In this document: piece by piece, positions 1 through 9,413 of the stretch
Numbering within the stretch: the stretch's first letter is position 1
How the letters are laid out: every line of letters begins with the position of its first letter
Assembly: GCA_018261935.1 (NCBI GenBank)
Contig: JAGTRP010000001.1
Coordinates: 62,001-126,000 of the forward strand
Direction: 5' to 3'
DNA from: Rhodocyclaceae bacterium
Lineage (GTDB): Bacteria > Pseudomonadota > Gammaproteobacteria > Burkholderiales > Rhodocyclaceae
Length of the DNA stretch: 64,000 nt
Notes under the pieces: generated by a model
What the model was told of the DNA's origin: nothing
The model's database searches: none
What the model saw: only the letters and a program-made list of their open reading frames with translations
Made by a program: the position numbers and the translations under genes

Positions 1-1
1 G

Positions 2-316
2 GCCAAACCGGTGGAATTTCTCGCCATCGCCAAGGAAATCGCCCATTACCATCACGAGAAGTGGGACGGCCGTGGTTATCCGGAAGGCCTCGAGGGCGAC
101 CAGATTCCGGTCTCCGCCCGTCTGATGGCCCTGGCCGATGTCTTTGACGCCCTGATCACCCGCCGGGTCTACAAGCCGCCGATGCCTTTCGATACGGCAC
201 GGGACATCATCGCGGGCGAGCGGGGCGGCCATTTCGACCCCGATGTGGTGGATGCGTTTCTCAAGCATTTCGACCATTTCCAGTCCATCGCCGAACGCTA
301 CGGCGATGGCGAATGA
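2..316 (+). CDS. HD-GYP domain protein, C-terminal fragment
   Basis: The gene begins before the window; only the last 104 or so residues are present. The fragment carries the second half of an HD-GYP domain: the HHEKWDGRGYP signature followed by the IPxxARLMALADVFDALITRRVYKPP stretch typical of this family. HD-GYP proteins are usually cyclic-di-GMP phosphodiesterases, often fused to a receiver or sensor domain; any such domain lies outside the window. The gene points the same way as the hybrid kinase that starts about 65 bases downstream, so the two may form a signalling pair. The domain call is firm; catalytic activity cannot be judged without the HD half. Confidence 0.85.
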   Translation, partial: AKPVEFLAIAKEIAHYHHEKWDGRGYPEGLEGDQIPVSARLMALADVFDALITRRVYKPPMPFDTARDIIAGERGGHFDPDVVDAFLKHFDHFQSIAERYGDGE

Positions 317-385
317 CTTCCGGACGCCGGGGGGCGCCCCGGCGCCATCCAGGGTCTTGAGCCCTCGCCTCCGGCGCCTTTGCCC

Positions 386-3300
386 GTGACCCCCATCACC
401 AAGCTCAAACTGGCGGACATCATGACCCCCCGGGTCGCGAGCGTCGCCCCGGAGTGCCGGTCGGAGGAAGCCATCCACCTGATGGCGGCAAGGCGCCTTT
501 CCTGCCTGGTGGTGCAGAGAACGGATCGCCGCCCCCTCGGCATCATCACCGAACGGGATGCCGTACTGCTGCTCCATGACCGCCGCAGCGGCGGACAGCC
601 GGTCGCCGATGTCATGAGCTCTCCGGTGCTGACCGCCCCCGCCGACCTCGATTTCCGCTCCGCCGCCCTGCTCCTGCGGGACCATGGCTGCCGGCATCTG
701 GTGGTGGTCGACCTGGCCGGCCAGACGGCCGGCATCGTGAGCGAGACGGACTTCCGCACCCATCTTGGACTGGACGTGTTCCGCAGCGTCCGCAACCTCG
801 CGGCGGTCATGGACCGGGAAATCCCCGGGCTGCCCCCGGACCAGCCCGTCTCCGAAGCCGTGGCGTGGATGGTGAACAACCACTGGGACTATCTCCTGGT
901 CACGGAAAGGCAGAGGGCCATCGGCATCGTCACGGAGCGGGACGCAACCCGGTTGCTGGCATCGGGGATCGACCCCGGCGCCATCACCCTGCGCCAAGCC
1001 ATGAGCACCCCGGTGCATGCAGTGTCCCATTCCGCCTTGGTGGCCGAAGCCGTAGAACAGATGACCCGGCTGGCTTGCCGCCACATGCCGGTGATCGATG
1101 CCGAAGGCCTGGTGGTGGGCGTCGTCAGCCAGCATCGCCTGATGGAAAGGCTGGGCCTCGAGATCATCAACAGCACCTGGCATCGCGAAGTCGTCCTGCA
1201 GGAACGGGCCCTGGCCGAAGACGAATCCCGCAAGCTCCAGGAGCGCTTCCAGGTCGCCTTCCGTGCCAGCCCGGTGGCCATTTCCATCACCCGCGTCAGC
1301 GACGGCTCCTACCTGGACATCAATGACCGCTACGCCCAGATCTTCGGCTGGTCGCGCCAGGAATTGATGGGCCGAACCTCGGTGGACGCGGGCCTGTGGC
1401 CCGACGAAGCCAGCCGCCTCCACTGGCGGGAGTGCCTGGAGCGGAAGGGCGCCGTCCGGGACTACGAGACGGTCTGGCGCAATCGGGAAGGCCAGCCGCG
1501 CCGGGTCTGCATTTCAGCAGAAACCATCCGCCTCGACGACGAACCCCTGGTGCTCGCCTACGTCGCCGACGTCACCGAGCAGCGCCAGGCCGAGGAGCAG
1601 CTGCGCAAGCTCATGCTGGCGGTGGACCAGAGTCCCCACAGCGTCGTCATCACCGACCGGGAGGCCCGCATCGAGTATGTAAACGATGCCTTCCTCGAAG
1701 TCGCGGGCTATCGGCGGGATGAAGTGCTCGGTGAGAATTCGCGCTTCCTCCAGTCCGGCCGGACCCCGCCGGAAAACTATGCCTCCCTGTGGCAATCCCT
1801 GCAGGCCGGGCAGTCATGGAAAGGCGAGTTCATCAACCGCCGGCAGGATGGCGAAATCTATTACGAGTTCGCCCACGTCTCCCCGGTACGCCAGCCGGAC
1901 GGGCGCATCACCCATTACCTGGCGATCAAGGAAGACATCACCGAAAGAAAGCGCATCGGCGCCGAACTGGATCAATATCGCCACCATCTGGAGGACCTGG
2001 TGGCCGAGCGGACCAATGAACTGAAAGCGGCCAACCACCGCCTGATGATCAGCGACTCCCGCCTGCAGGCCATGTTTGCCATGAGCCAGAAGGCCGACCA
2101 GCTGGACGAAAGGGCTCTGCTGCAACAGGGTATCGATGAAGCGGTGCGCCTGACCGGCAGCCAGGTCGCCTACCTGCTTTTCGTCAATGACGACCAGGAA
2201 AACCTGGAATTCGTCACCTGGTCCACCGGCACCCGGGAGCTCTGCCAGGCGCCCCAGGAGCAGCACCACCCGGTTTCCCAGGCCGGCATCTGGGCGGAAA
2301 CCATTTCCGCCGGGCGACCGGTCCTGCACAACGATTATCGCGGCGTGGCCCACCGCCGCGGCTATCCGGAAGGCCACGTCCCCATCCTGCGCCACATGGG
2401 GGTGCCGGTCATCGAGAACGGCCGGGTCCGCATGGTCCTGGGCGTCGGCAACAAGCCCAGCGGCTACGACGAATCCGACCTGCACGAGTTGCAGCTCATC
2501 GGCAACGATCTCTGGCGCATCGTCATGCGCCGCCGGGCCGAGGCTGCCCTGGCCGCCGCCAAGGACGCGGCCGAGGAGGCCAGCCGGGCGAAAAGCGCCT
2601 TCGTCGCCAACGTCAGCCATGAGATCCGCACCCCGATGAACGCCATCATCGGCCTCACCCACCAGGCGTGGCGGGCTACCGACGATCCGGCCATGAAGGC
2701 CCGGCTCGGCAAGGTATCGGAAGCGGCCCAGCATCTCCTCAGCATCATCAACGACATCCTGGACATCTCCAAGGTGGAGGCCGGCAAGCTCACCCTCGAG
2801 CAGGCGGATTTCGAGCTGGCGCGGGTTTTCGACAACGCCGTCGCCCTGGTCGCGGAAAGGATCGAATACAAGGACTTGGGCCTGGTCCGGGAAATCGATC
2901 CGCGCCTGCCGGCCCTGCTGCGGGGCGATGCCCTCCGGCTGGGCCAGATTCTGCTCAACTTCCTCGGCAACGCGGTGAAATTCACCGAACGGGGAGGCAT
3001 CATCCTGGCCGCCCGCTGGCTAGGCGAAGAAGAAGGGGAAATCCTGGTGCGCTTCGAGGTCCGGGACACCGGCATCGGCATCGCCCCCGAGGCCCAAACC
3101 CGGCTCTTCGAGGCCTTCGAACAGGCCGACAGCTCAACCACCCGCCGCTACGGTGGCACCGGCCTGGGGCTTGCCATCAGCCGCCGCCTGGCTACCCTGA
3201 TGGGCGGGAAAATCGGTGTCGACAGCGCGCCCGGCCAGGGCAGCACCTTCTGGTTCACCACCCGCCTCGGCCGCAGCCAATCCCAGCCGCTCCGCCCCCC

Positions 3301-3994
3301 TCCCGCCGGCACCGATCCCGAACAATCCCTGTTCCGGCATATCCGCGGCGCGCGCCTCCTGCTGGCGGAGGACAACCCGATCAACCGGGAAGTCGCCCTC
3401 GACCTCCTCAATGCCGTGGGTCTGGCTGCGGACTTGGCCGACAATGGCCGGCAAGCGGTGGAAATGGCCAGCCAGAACGCCTACCGGCTCATCCTCATGG
3501 ACATCCAGATGCCCGTCATGGACGGCCTGGAAGCCTCCCGGCTAATCCGCGCCCTGCCCGGCCACGGCGCCACCCCCATCCTGGCCATGACCGCCAACGT
3601 CCGGGAGGAGGATCGGGAGCGCTGCCTGGCGGCCGGCATGAGCGATCATGTGGCCAAGCCCGTCGATCCGGAATCCCTCTATTCGACGCTCCTCAAATGG
3701 CTTCCCGCCCCGACCCGGGGGCCGGCGGATGGCCTGCAGGAATCCCCGTCCGACATCGACTGGGCTGCGGTACGCCACTGCCTGGAGGAACTGGAAGTCC
3801 TGCTGGCCCATGACGACATGCGGGCCCCGGCCCTCTTCCGGGAATCCGCGGGGCTGCTGCAACCGGCCTTGGGAAAAGACTACAGGGCCATGGACAGGCA
3901 CCTGTCGAACCTCGATTTCCCGTTGGCCTTGGCTGTCTTGCAGGAGAGCCGCAGCGAGCGGCGAGAGCTTTCCCGGGCAATGCTGCCTGGTTGA
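386..3994 (+). CDS. CBS-PAS-GAF hybrid sensor histidine kinase
   Basis: A very large (about 1,202 aa) predicted soluble hybrid kinase. Order of domains: four CBS motifs as two Bateman pairs (about 5-130 and 135-260), two PAS domains (about 283-400 and 405-525), a short coiled coil, a GAF domain (about 565-720), HisKA with the SHEIRTPMN box (phospho-acceptor His745), HATPase_c with a DTGIGI box and a GGTGLGLA box, and a receiver domain with LLMD-type context LILMDIQMP (acceptor Asp1039) and the conserved Lys of AKP. The last 80 residues look like a tail after the receiver without the HxxKG of an Hpt domain. No membrane segments are evident. CBS pairs usually bind adenylyl nucleotides, so energy-state sensing is possible. 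GTG at 386 is chosen because ATG 422 would cut into the first CBS; TTG 380 is also possible, and no clear Shine-Dalgarno is seen for any. Confidence 0.88.
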   Translation: MTPITKLKLADIMTPRVASVAPECRSEEAIHLMAARRLSCLVVQRTDRRPLGIITERDAVLLLHDRRSGGQPVADVMSSPVLTAPADLDFRSAALLLRDHGCRHLVVVDLAGQTAGIVSETDFRTHLGLDVFRSVRNLAAVMDREIPGLPPDQPVSEAVAWMVNNHWDYLLVTERQRAIGIVTERDATRLLASGIDPGAITLRQAMSTPVHAVSHSALVAEAVEQMTRLACRHMPVIDAEGLVVGVVSQHRLMERLGLEIINSTWHREVVLQERALAEDESRKLQERFQVAFRASPVAISITRVSDGSYLDINDRYAQIFGWSRQELMGRTSVDAGLWPDEASRLHWRECLERKGAVRDYETVWRNREGQPRRVCISAETIRLDDEPLVLAYVADVTEQRQAEEQLRKLMLAVDQSPHSVVITDREARIEYVNDAFLEVAGYRRDEVLGENSRFLQSGRTPPENYASLWQSLQAGQSWKGEFINRRQDGEIYYEFAHVSPVRQPDGRITHYLAIKEDITERKRIGAELDQYRHHLEDLVAERTNELKAANHRLMISDSRLQAMFAMSQKADQLDERALLQQGIDEAVRLTGSQVAYLLFVNDDQENLEFVTWSTGTRELCQAPQEQHHPVSQAGIWAETISAGRPVLHNDYRGVAHRRGYPEGHVPILRHMGVPVIENGRVRMVLGVGNKPSGYDESDLHELQLIGNDLWRIVMRRRAEAALAAAKDAAEEASRAKSAFVANVSHEIRTPMNAIIGLTHQAWRATDDPAMKARLGKVSEAAQHLLSIINDILDISKVEAGKLTLEQADFELARVFDNAVALVAERIEYKDLGLVREIDPRLPALLRGDALRLGQILLNFLGNAVKFTERGGIILAARWLGEEEGEILVRFEVRDTGIGIAPEAQTRLFEAFEQADSSTTRRYGGTGLGLAISRRLATLMGGKIGVDSAPGQGSTFWFTTRLGRSQSQPLRPPPAGTDPEQSLFRHIRGARLLLAEDNPINREVALDLLNAVGLAADLADNGRQAVEMASQNAYRLILMDIQMPVMDGLEASRLIRALPGHGATPILAMTANVREEDRERCLAAGMSDHVAKPVDPESLYSTLLKWLPAPTRGPADGLQESPSDIDWAAVRHCLEELEVLLAHDDMRAPALFRESAGLLQPALGKDYRAMDRHLSNLDFPLALAVLQESRSERRELSRAMLPG

Positions 3995-4044
3995 AGGATC
4001 AGCAGTCCCGGTGGTCGATGGCGAAGCCGCCGTGCCCGACGACG

Positions 4045-5313
4045 TCAGGCATCATCCAGGCGGTTTTCCAGCCCTGGCCGCCCCGCCGTCAGCCAGGCCA
4101 GCGTTCCCTGTCCGGCCGCCCGGCCGCTGGCGAAGCAGGCAGTGAGGAGATAGCCGCCGGTGGGCGCTTCCCAGTCGAGCATTTCGCCGGCGCAGAATAC
4201 CCCGGGCAGTTCCCGCAGCATGAGACTTCCTTCAAGGGCTTCGAAAGCCACTCCCCCGGCGGAGCTGATGGCCTCCCCCAAGGGGCGCGGAGCAACGATC
4301 TTGAGGGGCAGGGATTTGATGGCGGCGGCGAGCCCGGCCGGGGTATCCAGGGCCCGGGACGGTACGACTTCCCGCAGGAGGCCGGCCTTGACGCCCTCGA
4401 TCCCGGCCCGGCGGCGCAGATGGTTGGCCAGGGAATCCCGCCCCCGGGGCCGGCTCAAGTCCGCCTCCAGGCGCTCCAGGCTTCGCCCCGGCGCCAGGTC
4501 GAGATGCAGGACGGCGGTGCCGCGGGCCTCAATCTCGTCCCGCAACCGGGCCGACAAGGCGTAGATCAGCCCCCCCTCGACGCCGGTGGCGGTGATGTTG
4601 AATTCGCCCTGCTGGCTGAAGTTGTCAATGCTGGCAATCACCGGCTTGACCGGCTGCCCGGCGAAACGGAGACGGAAGTGCTCGCTCCAGGCTGTATCGA
4701 AGCCGCAATTGGCGGGCCGCAGAGGGAGGATCGGGATTCCCCGCTCCTGCAGCGGAGCCGTCCACCGACCATCGGAACCCAGCTGCGGCCAGCTGCCGCC
4801 TCCCAGGGCCAGCACCAGGGCATCCGCGCTTACGAGCCGCTCTCCCTCCGGCGCCTGGAAGCGCAGCCGCCTCCCTTCCCAGCCGCACCAACGGTGTCGC
4901 ATGTGGAATTCCACCCCGGCGGCCCGCAGACGGTAAAGCCAGGCGCGCAGGAGCGGCGCAGCTTTCATGTCGGTAGGAAAGACGCGGCCGGAGGTTCCGG
5001 TGAATGTATCGATGCCCAACTCCCCAAGCCAGGAGCGCAGGGCCTCGGGGCCGAAGGCATCGAGAAGAGGCTCGAGCCGGGGCCGGCGCGCCCCGTAGCG
5101 GGCCAGGAAAAGATCCCGGGGCTCGGAATGGGTGATGTTCATGCCGCCCTTGCCGGCCATGAGGAACTTGCGGCCGACCGAAGGCATGGCATCGAAGAGG
5201 GCGACCCGAACCCCGCCGGCGGCCAAGACCTCGGCCGCCATCAGCCCCGCCGGCCCGCCGCCAACGACGGCGACCAGGGGAAGATCAGGCGGCACGGGGG
5301 AAGATCGAGACAC
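4045..5313 (-). CDS. HI0933/YhiN-family FAD flavoprotein
   Basis: A 422-residue flavoprotein. The N terminus has a dinucleotide-binding fold (VVGGGPAG, about residues 17-23) and then the GRKFLMAGKGGMNITHS stretch, which is diagnostic of the HI0933/YhiN (BaiN-like) family. The C terminus has the second FAD motif ending in FCAGEMLDWEAPTGGYLL. Its length fits the TIGR03862-type subgroup (PP_4765-like). Members are predicted NAD(P)/FAD-dependent oxidoreductases whose cellular substrate is mostly unknown. The gene converges on the hybrid kinase (50-base gap) and is the only gene of its transcription unit that I can see. The family call is firm; function is not assigned. Confidence 0.85.
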   Translation of the reverse strand: MSRSSPVPPDLPLVAVVGGGPAGLMAAEVLAAGGVRVALFDAMPSVGRKFLMAGKGGMNITHSEPRDLFLARYGARRPRLEPLLDAFGPEALRSWLGELGIDTFTGTSGRVFPTDMKAAPLLRAWLYRLRAAGVEFHMRHRWCGWEGRRLRFQAPEGERLVSADALVLALGGGSWPQLGSDGRWTAPLQERGIPILPLRPANCGFDTAWSEHFRLRFAGQPVKPVIASIDNFSQQGEFNITATGVEGGLIYALSARLRDEIEARGTAVLHLDLAPGRSLERLEADLSRPRGRDSLANHLRRRAGIEGVKAGLLREVVPSRALDTPAGLAAAIKSLPLKIVAPRPLGEAISSAGGVAFEALEGSLMLRELPGVFCAGEMLDWEAPTGGYLLTACFASGRAAGQGTLAWLTAGRPGLENRLDDA

Positions 5314-5418
5314 GGTTTCGGATCGAAAGGCGCAGCGGTGCGCGTAGCACAGCTTGCCGGCATTGGAAACCCGCCAGTCTAGCGTAAACGGGCGTCGGCT
5401 GTCCCCGGGCCGGCCGCC

Positions 5419-6216
5419 TCAATCCCTCTCGCGGCGTTTCTGGCTCGCGCCCGGATTCTGGCGCAGGGTCTCTGCCGTCAGGTTGATATTCTCCCAATCG
5501 GGCTCGGGCAGTTCGGTGAAGGCCTCCCGCAGGCGGTTTCCCCACAGCCTGCGGATCTGATTGAAGTAGGCGCTGTCCTCGTTGATGGTCACCTGGTGCG
5601 CCACCGTCAGGGCATCCCGCTCGTAGATCAAAAGGTCCAGGGGCATCCCCACCGAGAGATTCGAGCGGATGCTCGAGTCCATGGAAATCAGGGCGCACTT
5701 GGCGGCTTCGTTGAGGGAGGTGCCGCTGGTGATGACCCGGTCGATGATGGGCTTGCCGTATTTCGATTCGCCGATCTGGAAATAGGGCGTTTCCCGGGTG
5801 GCCTCGATGAAATTGCCCGCCGCGTAGATGTTGAAAAGACGCGGCTCCTCTTCCTTGATCTGTCCGCCCAGCAGGAAGGACGCCGAGAAGTCGACCCCCA
5901 GGTTCTTCAGGTAGTGGGCGTCTCGGTCATGGACCTCCCGCAGGCAGTCGCCCACGTGCTTGGCCGCCTCGAACAGGTTCGGGACCTTGTTGAAGTTCAT
6001 GCGCCGCTTGGACTCCAATCGTTCCCGCAGGGTATTGACCACCGACTGGCTGATGGCAAGATTGCCCGCGGTCATCAACACCAGGATCCGATCCTCGGGG
6101 CGATCGAACAAGTGCATCTTGCGAAAGGTATTGATGTGGTCGACGCCAGCGTTGGTTCGGGAATCCGAAAGGAACACCAAGCCTGCGTCGAGACACATGC
6201 CGACACAATAAGTCAC
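5419..6216 (-). CDS. Anbu-type proteasome-like protease (Ntn hydrolase)
   Basis: A predicted proteasome-type protease of the COG3484/Anbu (ancestral beta subunit) family, about 265 aa. The start TYCVGMCLDAGLVFLSDSRTNAGVDHI matches the N-terminal-nucleophile fold, in which Thr directly after the initiator Met is the catalytic nucleophile. Two GTG codons are adjacent (6219 and 6216). The second gives Met-Thr-Tyr and sits about six bases after an AGGA, so it is preferred; the first would bury Thr at position 3. Anbu is usually found beside a transglutaminase-like gene and an alpha-E/ATP-grasp pair. None of these is next to it here, so it looks like an orphan. The C-terminal tail is rich in Arg and Glu. 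Confidence 0.82.
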   Translation of the reverse strand: MTYCVGMCLDAGLVFLSDSRTNAGVDHINTFRKMHLFDRPEDRILVLMTAGNLAISQSVVNTLRERLESKRRMNFNKVPNLFEAAKHVGDCLREVHDRDAHYLKNLGVDFSASFLLGGQIKEEEPRLFNIYAAGNFIEATRETPYFQIGESKYGKPIIDRVITSGTSLNEAAKCALISMDSSIRSNLSVGMPLDLLIYERDALTVAHQVTINEDSAYFNQIRRLWGNRLREAFTELPEPDWENINLTAETLRQNPGASQKRRERD

Positions 6217-6269
6217 CACAATTCCTGGCGAAGAAACTCTGATTTAGAGCCGGCCAGCCGAATTTGGTG

Positions 6270-6305
6270 CAAATGAAAAGCCCGGCGGATCGCTCCGCCG
6301 GGCTT
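6270..6305 (-). terminator. rho-independent terminator after thiolase
   Basis: A 12-bp perfect stem (AAGCCCGGCGGA, loop TCGC, TCCGCCGGGCTT; 6278-6305) is followed on the minus strand by a T-rich stretch. It lies 25 bases past the stop of the thiolase gene. Confidence 0.75.
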
Positions 6306-6329
6306 CAGTTTCTCCGAACGAAACTGCTG

Positions 6330-7511
6330 TCAGATCCGTTCGTAGATGGTGGTGATGCCCTGGCCGCCGCCGATGCACATGGTAGCCAGGCCGTAGCGGC
6401 CGCCCGTGCGCTGCAGCTCGTGCAGAAGCTTGGTGACGATGACCGCGCCAGTGGCGCCAACCGGGTGGCCCAGGGCGATGGCCCCGCCATTGGGGTTGGT
6501 CTTGGCCGGGTCGAGGTCGAGGCCCCGGGCCACGGTGATGGACTGGGCGGCAAAGGCTTCGTTGGATTCGACCACGTCGATCTGGTCCAGGGTCAAGCCG
6601 GCCTTCTTCAAGGCGAGCTTGGTGGACGGGATCGGGCCTTCGCCCATGAGCTCGCTGGGCACGCCGGAGATGGCGTAAGCCACCAGGCGGGCGAGGGGCT
6701 TGTGGCCGGCAGCGGCCGCCTTGGCGGCATCGGCCAGGACCAGGAAGGCGGCGGCGTCGTTGATGCCGGAGGCGTTGCCGGCGGTAACCGTGCCGTCCTT
6801 CTTGAAGGCGGGCTTCATCTTGACCAGGGATTCCAGGGTGGTGCCCGGCTTCAGATGTTCGTCGGCGTCGAATACCACGTCGCCCTTCCGGGTCTGGAAG
6901 GTGATGGGGACGATCTCGCCCTTGAAGCGGCCGGCGGCCTGGGCGGCGGCGGCGCGCTTCTGGGATTCGAGGGCGAAGGCGTCCTGCTCTTCCCGGGAGA
7001 TGCCCCACTTGGTGGCGAGGTTCTCGGCGGTGATACCCATATGGCCAGCGCCGAAGGGATCGGTGAGGACCGCCACCATGGCGTCGATGGCCTTGGTGTC
7101 GCCCATGCGTGCGCCGGAGCGCAGGGCCGGCAGGAGGTAGGCGCCGCGGGACATGACTTCGACGCCGCCGGCCAGGGTGAATTCGGCGTCGCCCATCATG
7201 ATGGCCTGGGCGCAGCTGACGATGGCCTGCTGGGAGGAGCCGCACAGGCGGTTTACGGCGAAGGCGACGGAATCCATGGACATGCCGCCCTGGATGGTGG
7301 CGACGCGGGCCACGTAGGGATAGCGGGATTCGGTGGGGATACAGTTGCCGACGGTGGCGAAGGTGATCTGCTTGGGATCGACACCGGAGCGGGCAATGGC
7401 TTCCTTGACGACGACGCCGCCCAGCTCGGCCGGCTCCATATCCTTCAGGGAACCGCCGAAGGCACCGACGGCGGAACGGACTGCGGAGAGAACAACGACT
7501 TCTTTAGTCAT
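6330..7511 (-). CDS. acetyl-CoA acetyltransferase / beta-ketothiolase
   Basis: A 393-residue type II thiolase that reversibly condenses two acyl-CoAs or cleaves beta-ketoacyl-CoA with CoA. The nucleophile lies in NRLCGSS (Cys90); the usual Gly after CGS is Ser here. The GHPVGATG histidine and the C-terminal CIGGGQG cysteine complete the active site. Overall it looks closest to the BktB/PhaA group from PHA-forming betaproteobacteria. The ATG at 7511 is preceded by AGGAGG at ideal spacing; the open frame continues upstream but that part has no thiolase likeness. A strong terminator follows at 6270-6305. It stands apart from the thiolase in the aromatic block (41993-43195) and is more likely for PHB or general beta-oxidation. 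Confidence 0.93.
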   Translation of the reverse strand: MTKEVVVLSAVRSAVGAFGGSLKDMEPAELGGVVVKEAIARSGVDPKQITFATVGNCIPTESRYPYVARVATIQGGMSMDSVAFAVNRLCGSSQQAIVSCAQAIMMGDAEFTLAGGVEVMSRGAYLLPALRSGARMGDTKAIDAMVAVLTDPFGAGHMGITAENLATKWGISREEQDAFALESQKRAAAAQAAGRFKGEIVPITFQTRKGDVVFDADEHLKPGTTLESLVKMKPAFKKDGTVTAGNASGINDAAAFLVLADAAKAAAAGHKPLARLVAYAISGVPSELMGEGPIPSTKLALKKAGLTLDQIDVVESNEAFAAQSITVARGLDLDPAKTNPNGGAIALGHPVGATGAVIVTKLLHELQRTGGRYGLATMCIGGGQGITTIYERI

Positions 7512-7536
7512 ACGAAGAACCTCCTGTGAAAAATTG

Positions 7537-8460
7537 TCAGCCCACCAAGCTGGCGAGCCCCAACAAGAAAAGCAGCAACATCCAGAGCAGAATGGCCCGC
7601 CAGACCAGCCCGACGGCGCTCTGCATGAAATCCACGTCGGCCGGCTCGCCGATACCCAGCTCGGAGCGATCGGTGACTTCGCCGCTCTGCACCACCGGCA
7701 TGCCGAGTTGGACGCCGAGGCCGCCGGCACCGCTGGCGAGCACGATGCCGATATCCCGGTCGGGCCACAGGCCGGCCTGGGTGCGCCAGCAATAGACCGC
7801 GTCCTCGAAGTCGCCGACGATGGCAAAAGCAGCGGCGGTAGCCCGCAGCGGCAGCCATTCGATGAGTCTGAAAGCCCGCAGGGAGAACTTGGCGAAATCG
7901 CTGCGGCCCAGATTCGGATTGCCCCGCCAGCGCTCGGCTACCAGAGCCGACAGCCGGTACAGGACGGCACCGCAGGGGCCGGGCAATAGGATGAACCAGA
8001 CCAGCACGGCGAAGACGTGGCGATGGGAGGCAATCAAGGCGTTTTCGATGGCTAGCCGCGCCACGTCGCCGGAACCGAGGTCGGCGGTCGGACGGCCCTG
8101 CCACTCCGCCAGCAACTGGCGGGCCCGTTCCAGGTCGCCGAGGCGCAGCGCCAACTGGATCTCAGTGTAGTGGTGGCTGAACTGCCGGAACCCCATGGTC
8201 AGGTAGAGCACTACGACGTTGAGCACCAAGGCAAGCAGGGGATTCAGGCGGTAGAGGGCCACATAGAGGCCTGCCGTCAGCAGCACCGGCGGCAGCACGA
8301 CCGCCGCCCAGGCCAGGACACCATGCCGGTACTCGCCGGCATTGAGCCGCGCCTCGGCGAAGTCGGCCAAGGCCCCGACCGGATTGGCCACCAAGCGGCG
8401 ATAGGGCAAGGGCTTCAACTGCTCGAGCAGGAAGACGGCGATCAACGAAAGAAGACTCAT
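7537..8460 (-). CDS. CobD/CbiB-family membrane protein
   Basis: A 307-residue polytopic membrane protein with hydrophobic segments near residues 1-15, 50-90, 155-180 and the C terminus. Features such as the early PxPYRRLVANPVGALADFAEARLN stretch, the central DxARLAIENALIASHRHVFAVLVWF block and GDFEDAVYCWRTQA match the family that databases call CobD/CbiB family protein in betaproteobacteria. The name comes from cobalamin biosynthesis (adenosylcobinamide-phosphate synthase), but no other cobalamin genes are near, and this shortened subgroup also resembles AmpE. The role is left open. It ends 25 bases before the thiolase start and may be read with the NUDIX gene upstream. Confidence 0.7.
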   Translation of the reverse strand: MSLLSLIAVFLLEQLKPLPYRRLVANPVGALADFAEARLNAGEYRHGVLAWAAVVLPPVLLTAGLYVALYRLNPLLALVLNVVVLYLTMGFRQFSHHYTEIQLALRLGDLERARQLLAEWQGRPTADLGSGDVARLAIENALIASHRHVFAVLVWFILLPGPCGAVLYRLSALVAERWRGNPNLGRSDFAKFSLRAFRLIEWLPLRATAAAFAIVGDFEDAVYCWRTQAGLWPDRDIGIVLASGAGGLGVQLGMPVVQSGEVTDRSELGIGEPADVDFMQSAVGLVWRAILLWMLLLFLLGLASLVG

Positions 8461-8490
8461 GGATGAAGGGACGTATGCCTCAATGGGCAG

Positions 8491-9132
8491 CTACCGGGAA
8501 ATGCTGCAGCGCACAATACCACATCTATCGACGCCCTGCATCTGGCCGGCTGCATCCAAGCGCTCGAAAAGGGAACGGATCATCCCGGCAGTGGCACCCC
8601 ATATCAGGTGCTCGCCATAGGGCATGGCATAGAATTGCCGCTGCGCTCCCCGATACTCCATCGTTTGGCGTTGGTGATTGGCGGGATCAAGCAGGAAGGC
8701 GAGAGGCACCTCGAATACTTCGGCCACCTCGAAGGGATCGGCCTGCAATTCGAAAGGTGGCGTCACCAGCCCGACCACCGGCGTAATCCGGAAGCCGGTA
8801 CTGGTCCGGTATTCCGGCAGGAATCCGAGGATCTCGATGTGGGCAGGCCCCAGCCCGATTTCCTCGGCAGTTTCCCGCAAGGCAGTATGGGCGGGGGATG
8901 GGTCGACGGTCTCCACCCGCCCCCCGGGAAAGCTGACCTGGCCCGGGTGATCCCTGAGGTGCGCGGTACGCTGGGTGAGCAGAACGGTGTGCTCACCCTC
9001 CCGCTGGACGATGGGAAAAAGGACCGCGGCGGGCGTCAGCGGCACGCCGTCGGCCCCATCCTCCAGGACGAAGTGGCTCTCCCCCGGCTCAGGCAGCAGG
9101 CTCGCCCGCAGGCACTGGAGGTCGAGATTCAT
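8491..9132 (-). CDS. CoA pyrophosphatase-type NUDIX hydrolase
   Basis: A 213-residue NUDIX hydrolase. It shows the UPF0035 signature LLTQRTAHLRDHPGQVSFPGG just before the NUDIX box, whose core RETAEEIG (residues 86-93) provides metal-binding glutamates. That combination marks the NudL/CoA-diphosphatase branch, which cleaves CoA and acyl-CoA to phosphopantetheine and 3',5'-ADP. The start codon overlaps by four bases the stop of the small upstream gene (9129-9404), so the two are probably translationally coupled. The family is clear; the exact nucleotide substrate is inferred. Confidence 0.85.
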   Translation of the reverse strand: MNLDLQCLRASLLPEPGESHFVLEDGADGVPLTPAAVLFPIVQREGEHTVLLTQRTAHLRDHPGQVSFPGGRVETVDPSPAHTALRETAEEIGLGPAHIEILGFLPEYRTSTGFRITPVVGLVTPPFELQADPFEVAEVFEVPLAFLLDPANHQRQTMEYRGAQRQFYAMPYGEHLIWGATAGMIRSLFERLDAAGQMQGVDRCGIVRCSISR

Positions 9133-9404
9133 GCCCGCCCGTTTACTGCCCTCGGCTTCTCCTCGATTTCCACGTGGGCATGAATGGAGTTGAGGGCATC
9201 CCGCAGGGTTTCCTCGGGCAGCAGGTTGATGGATGTGGCAACCACATCGGCCGCTTCCACCGCCCCCACCGGCAGGCGCTGGCTGTCCAGGCCGGCGATG
9301 AGCGCCGCCGAGGCGCCGGCCACCTGGAGCAGCAGCTGCCGTTCCCCCATCAGCAGTTCCAGCTCTTTCCGCAGCAGAGTTATTTCGTGGTCACGTTGGG
9401 GCAT
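9129..9404 (-). CDS. conserved hypothetical small protein
   Basis: A 91-residue protein I do not recognise. The first 30 residues (QRDHEITLLRKELELLMGERQLLLQ) look like an amphipathic, coiled-coil-forming helix; the middle is Ala/Val-rich, and the end is acidic then basic. No signal peptide or membrane segment is evident. It lies between the aspartic protease and the NUDIX hydrolase on the same strand and overlaps the latter by four bases, which supports it being a real, co-translated gene. Confidence 0.6.
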   Translation of the reverse strand: MPQRDHEITLLRKELELLMGERQLLLQVAGASAALIAGLDSQRLPVGAVEAADVVATSINLLPEETLRDALNSIHAHVEIEEKPRAVNGRA

Positions 9405-9413
9405 TTGCTTCTC

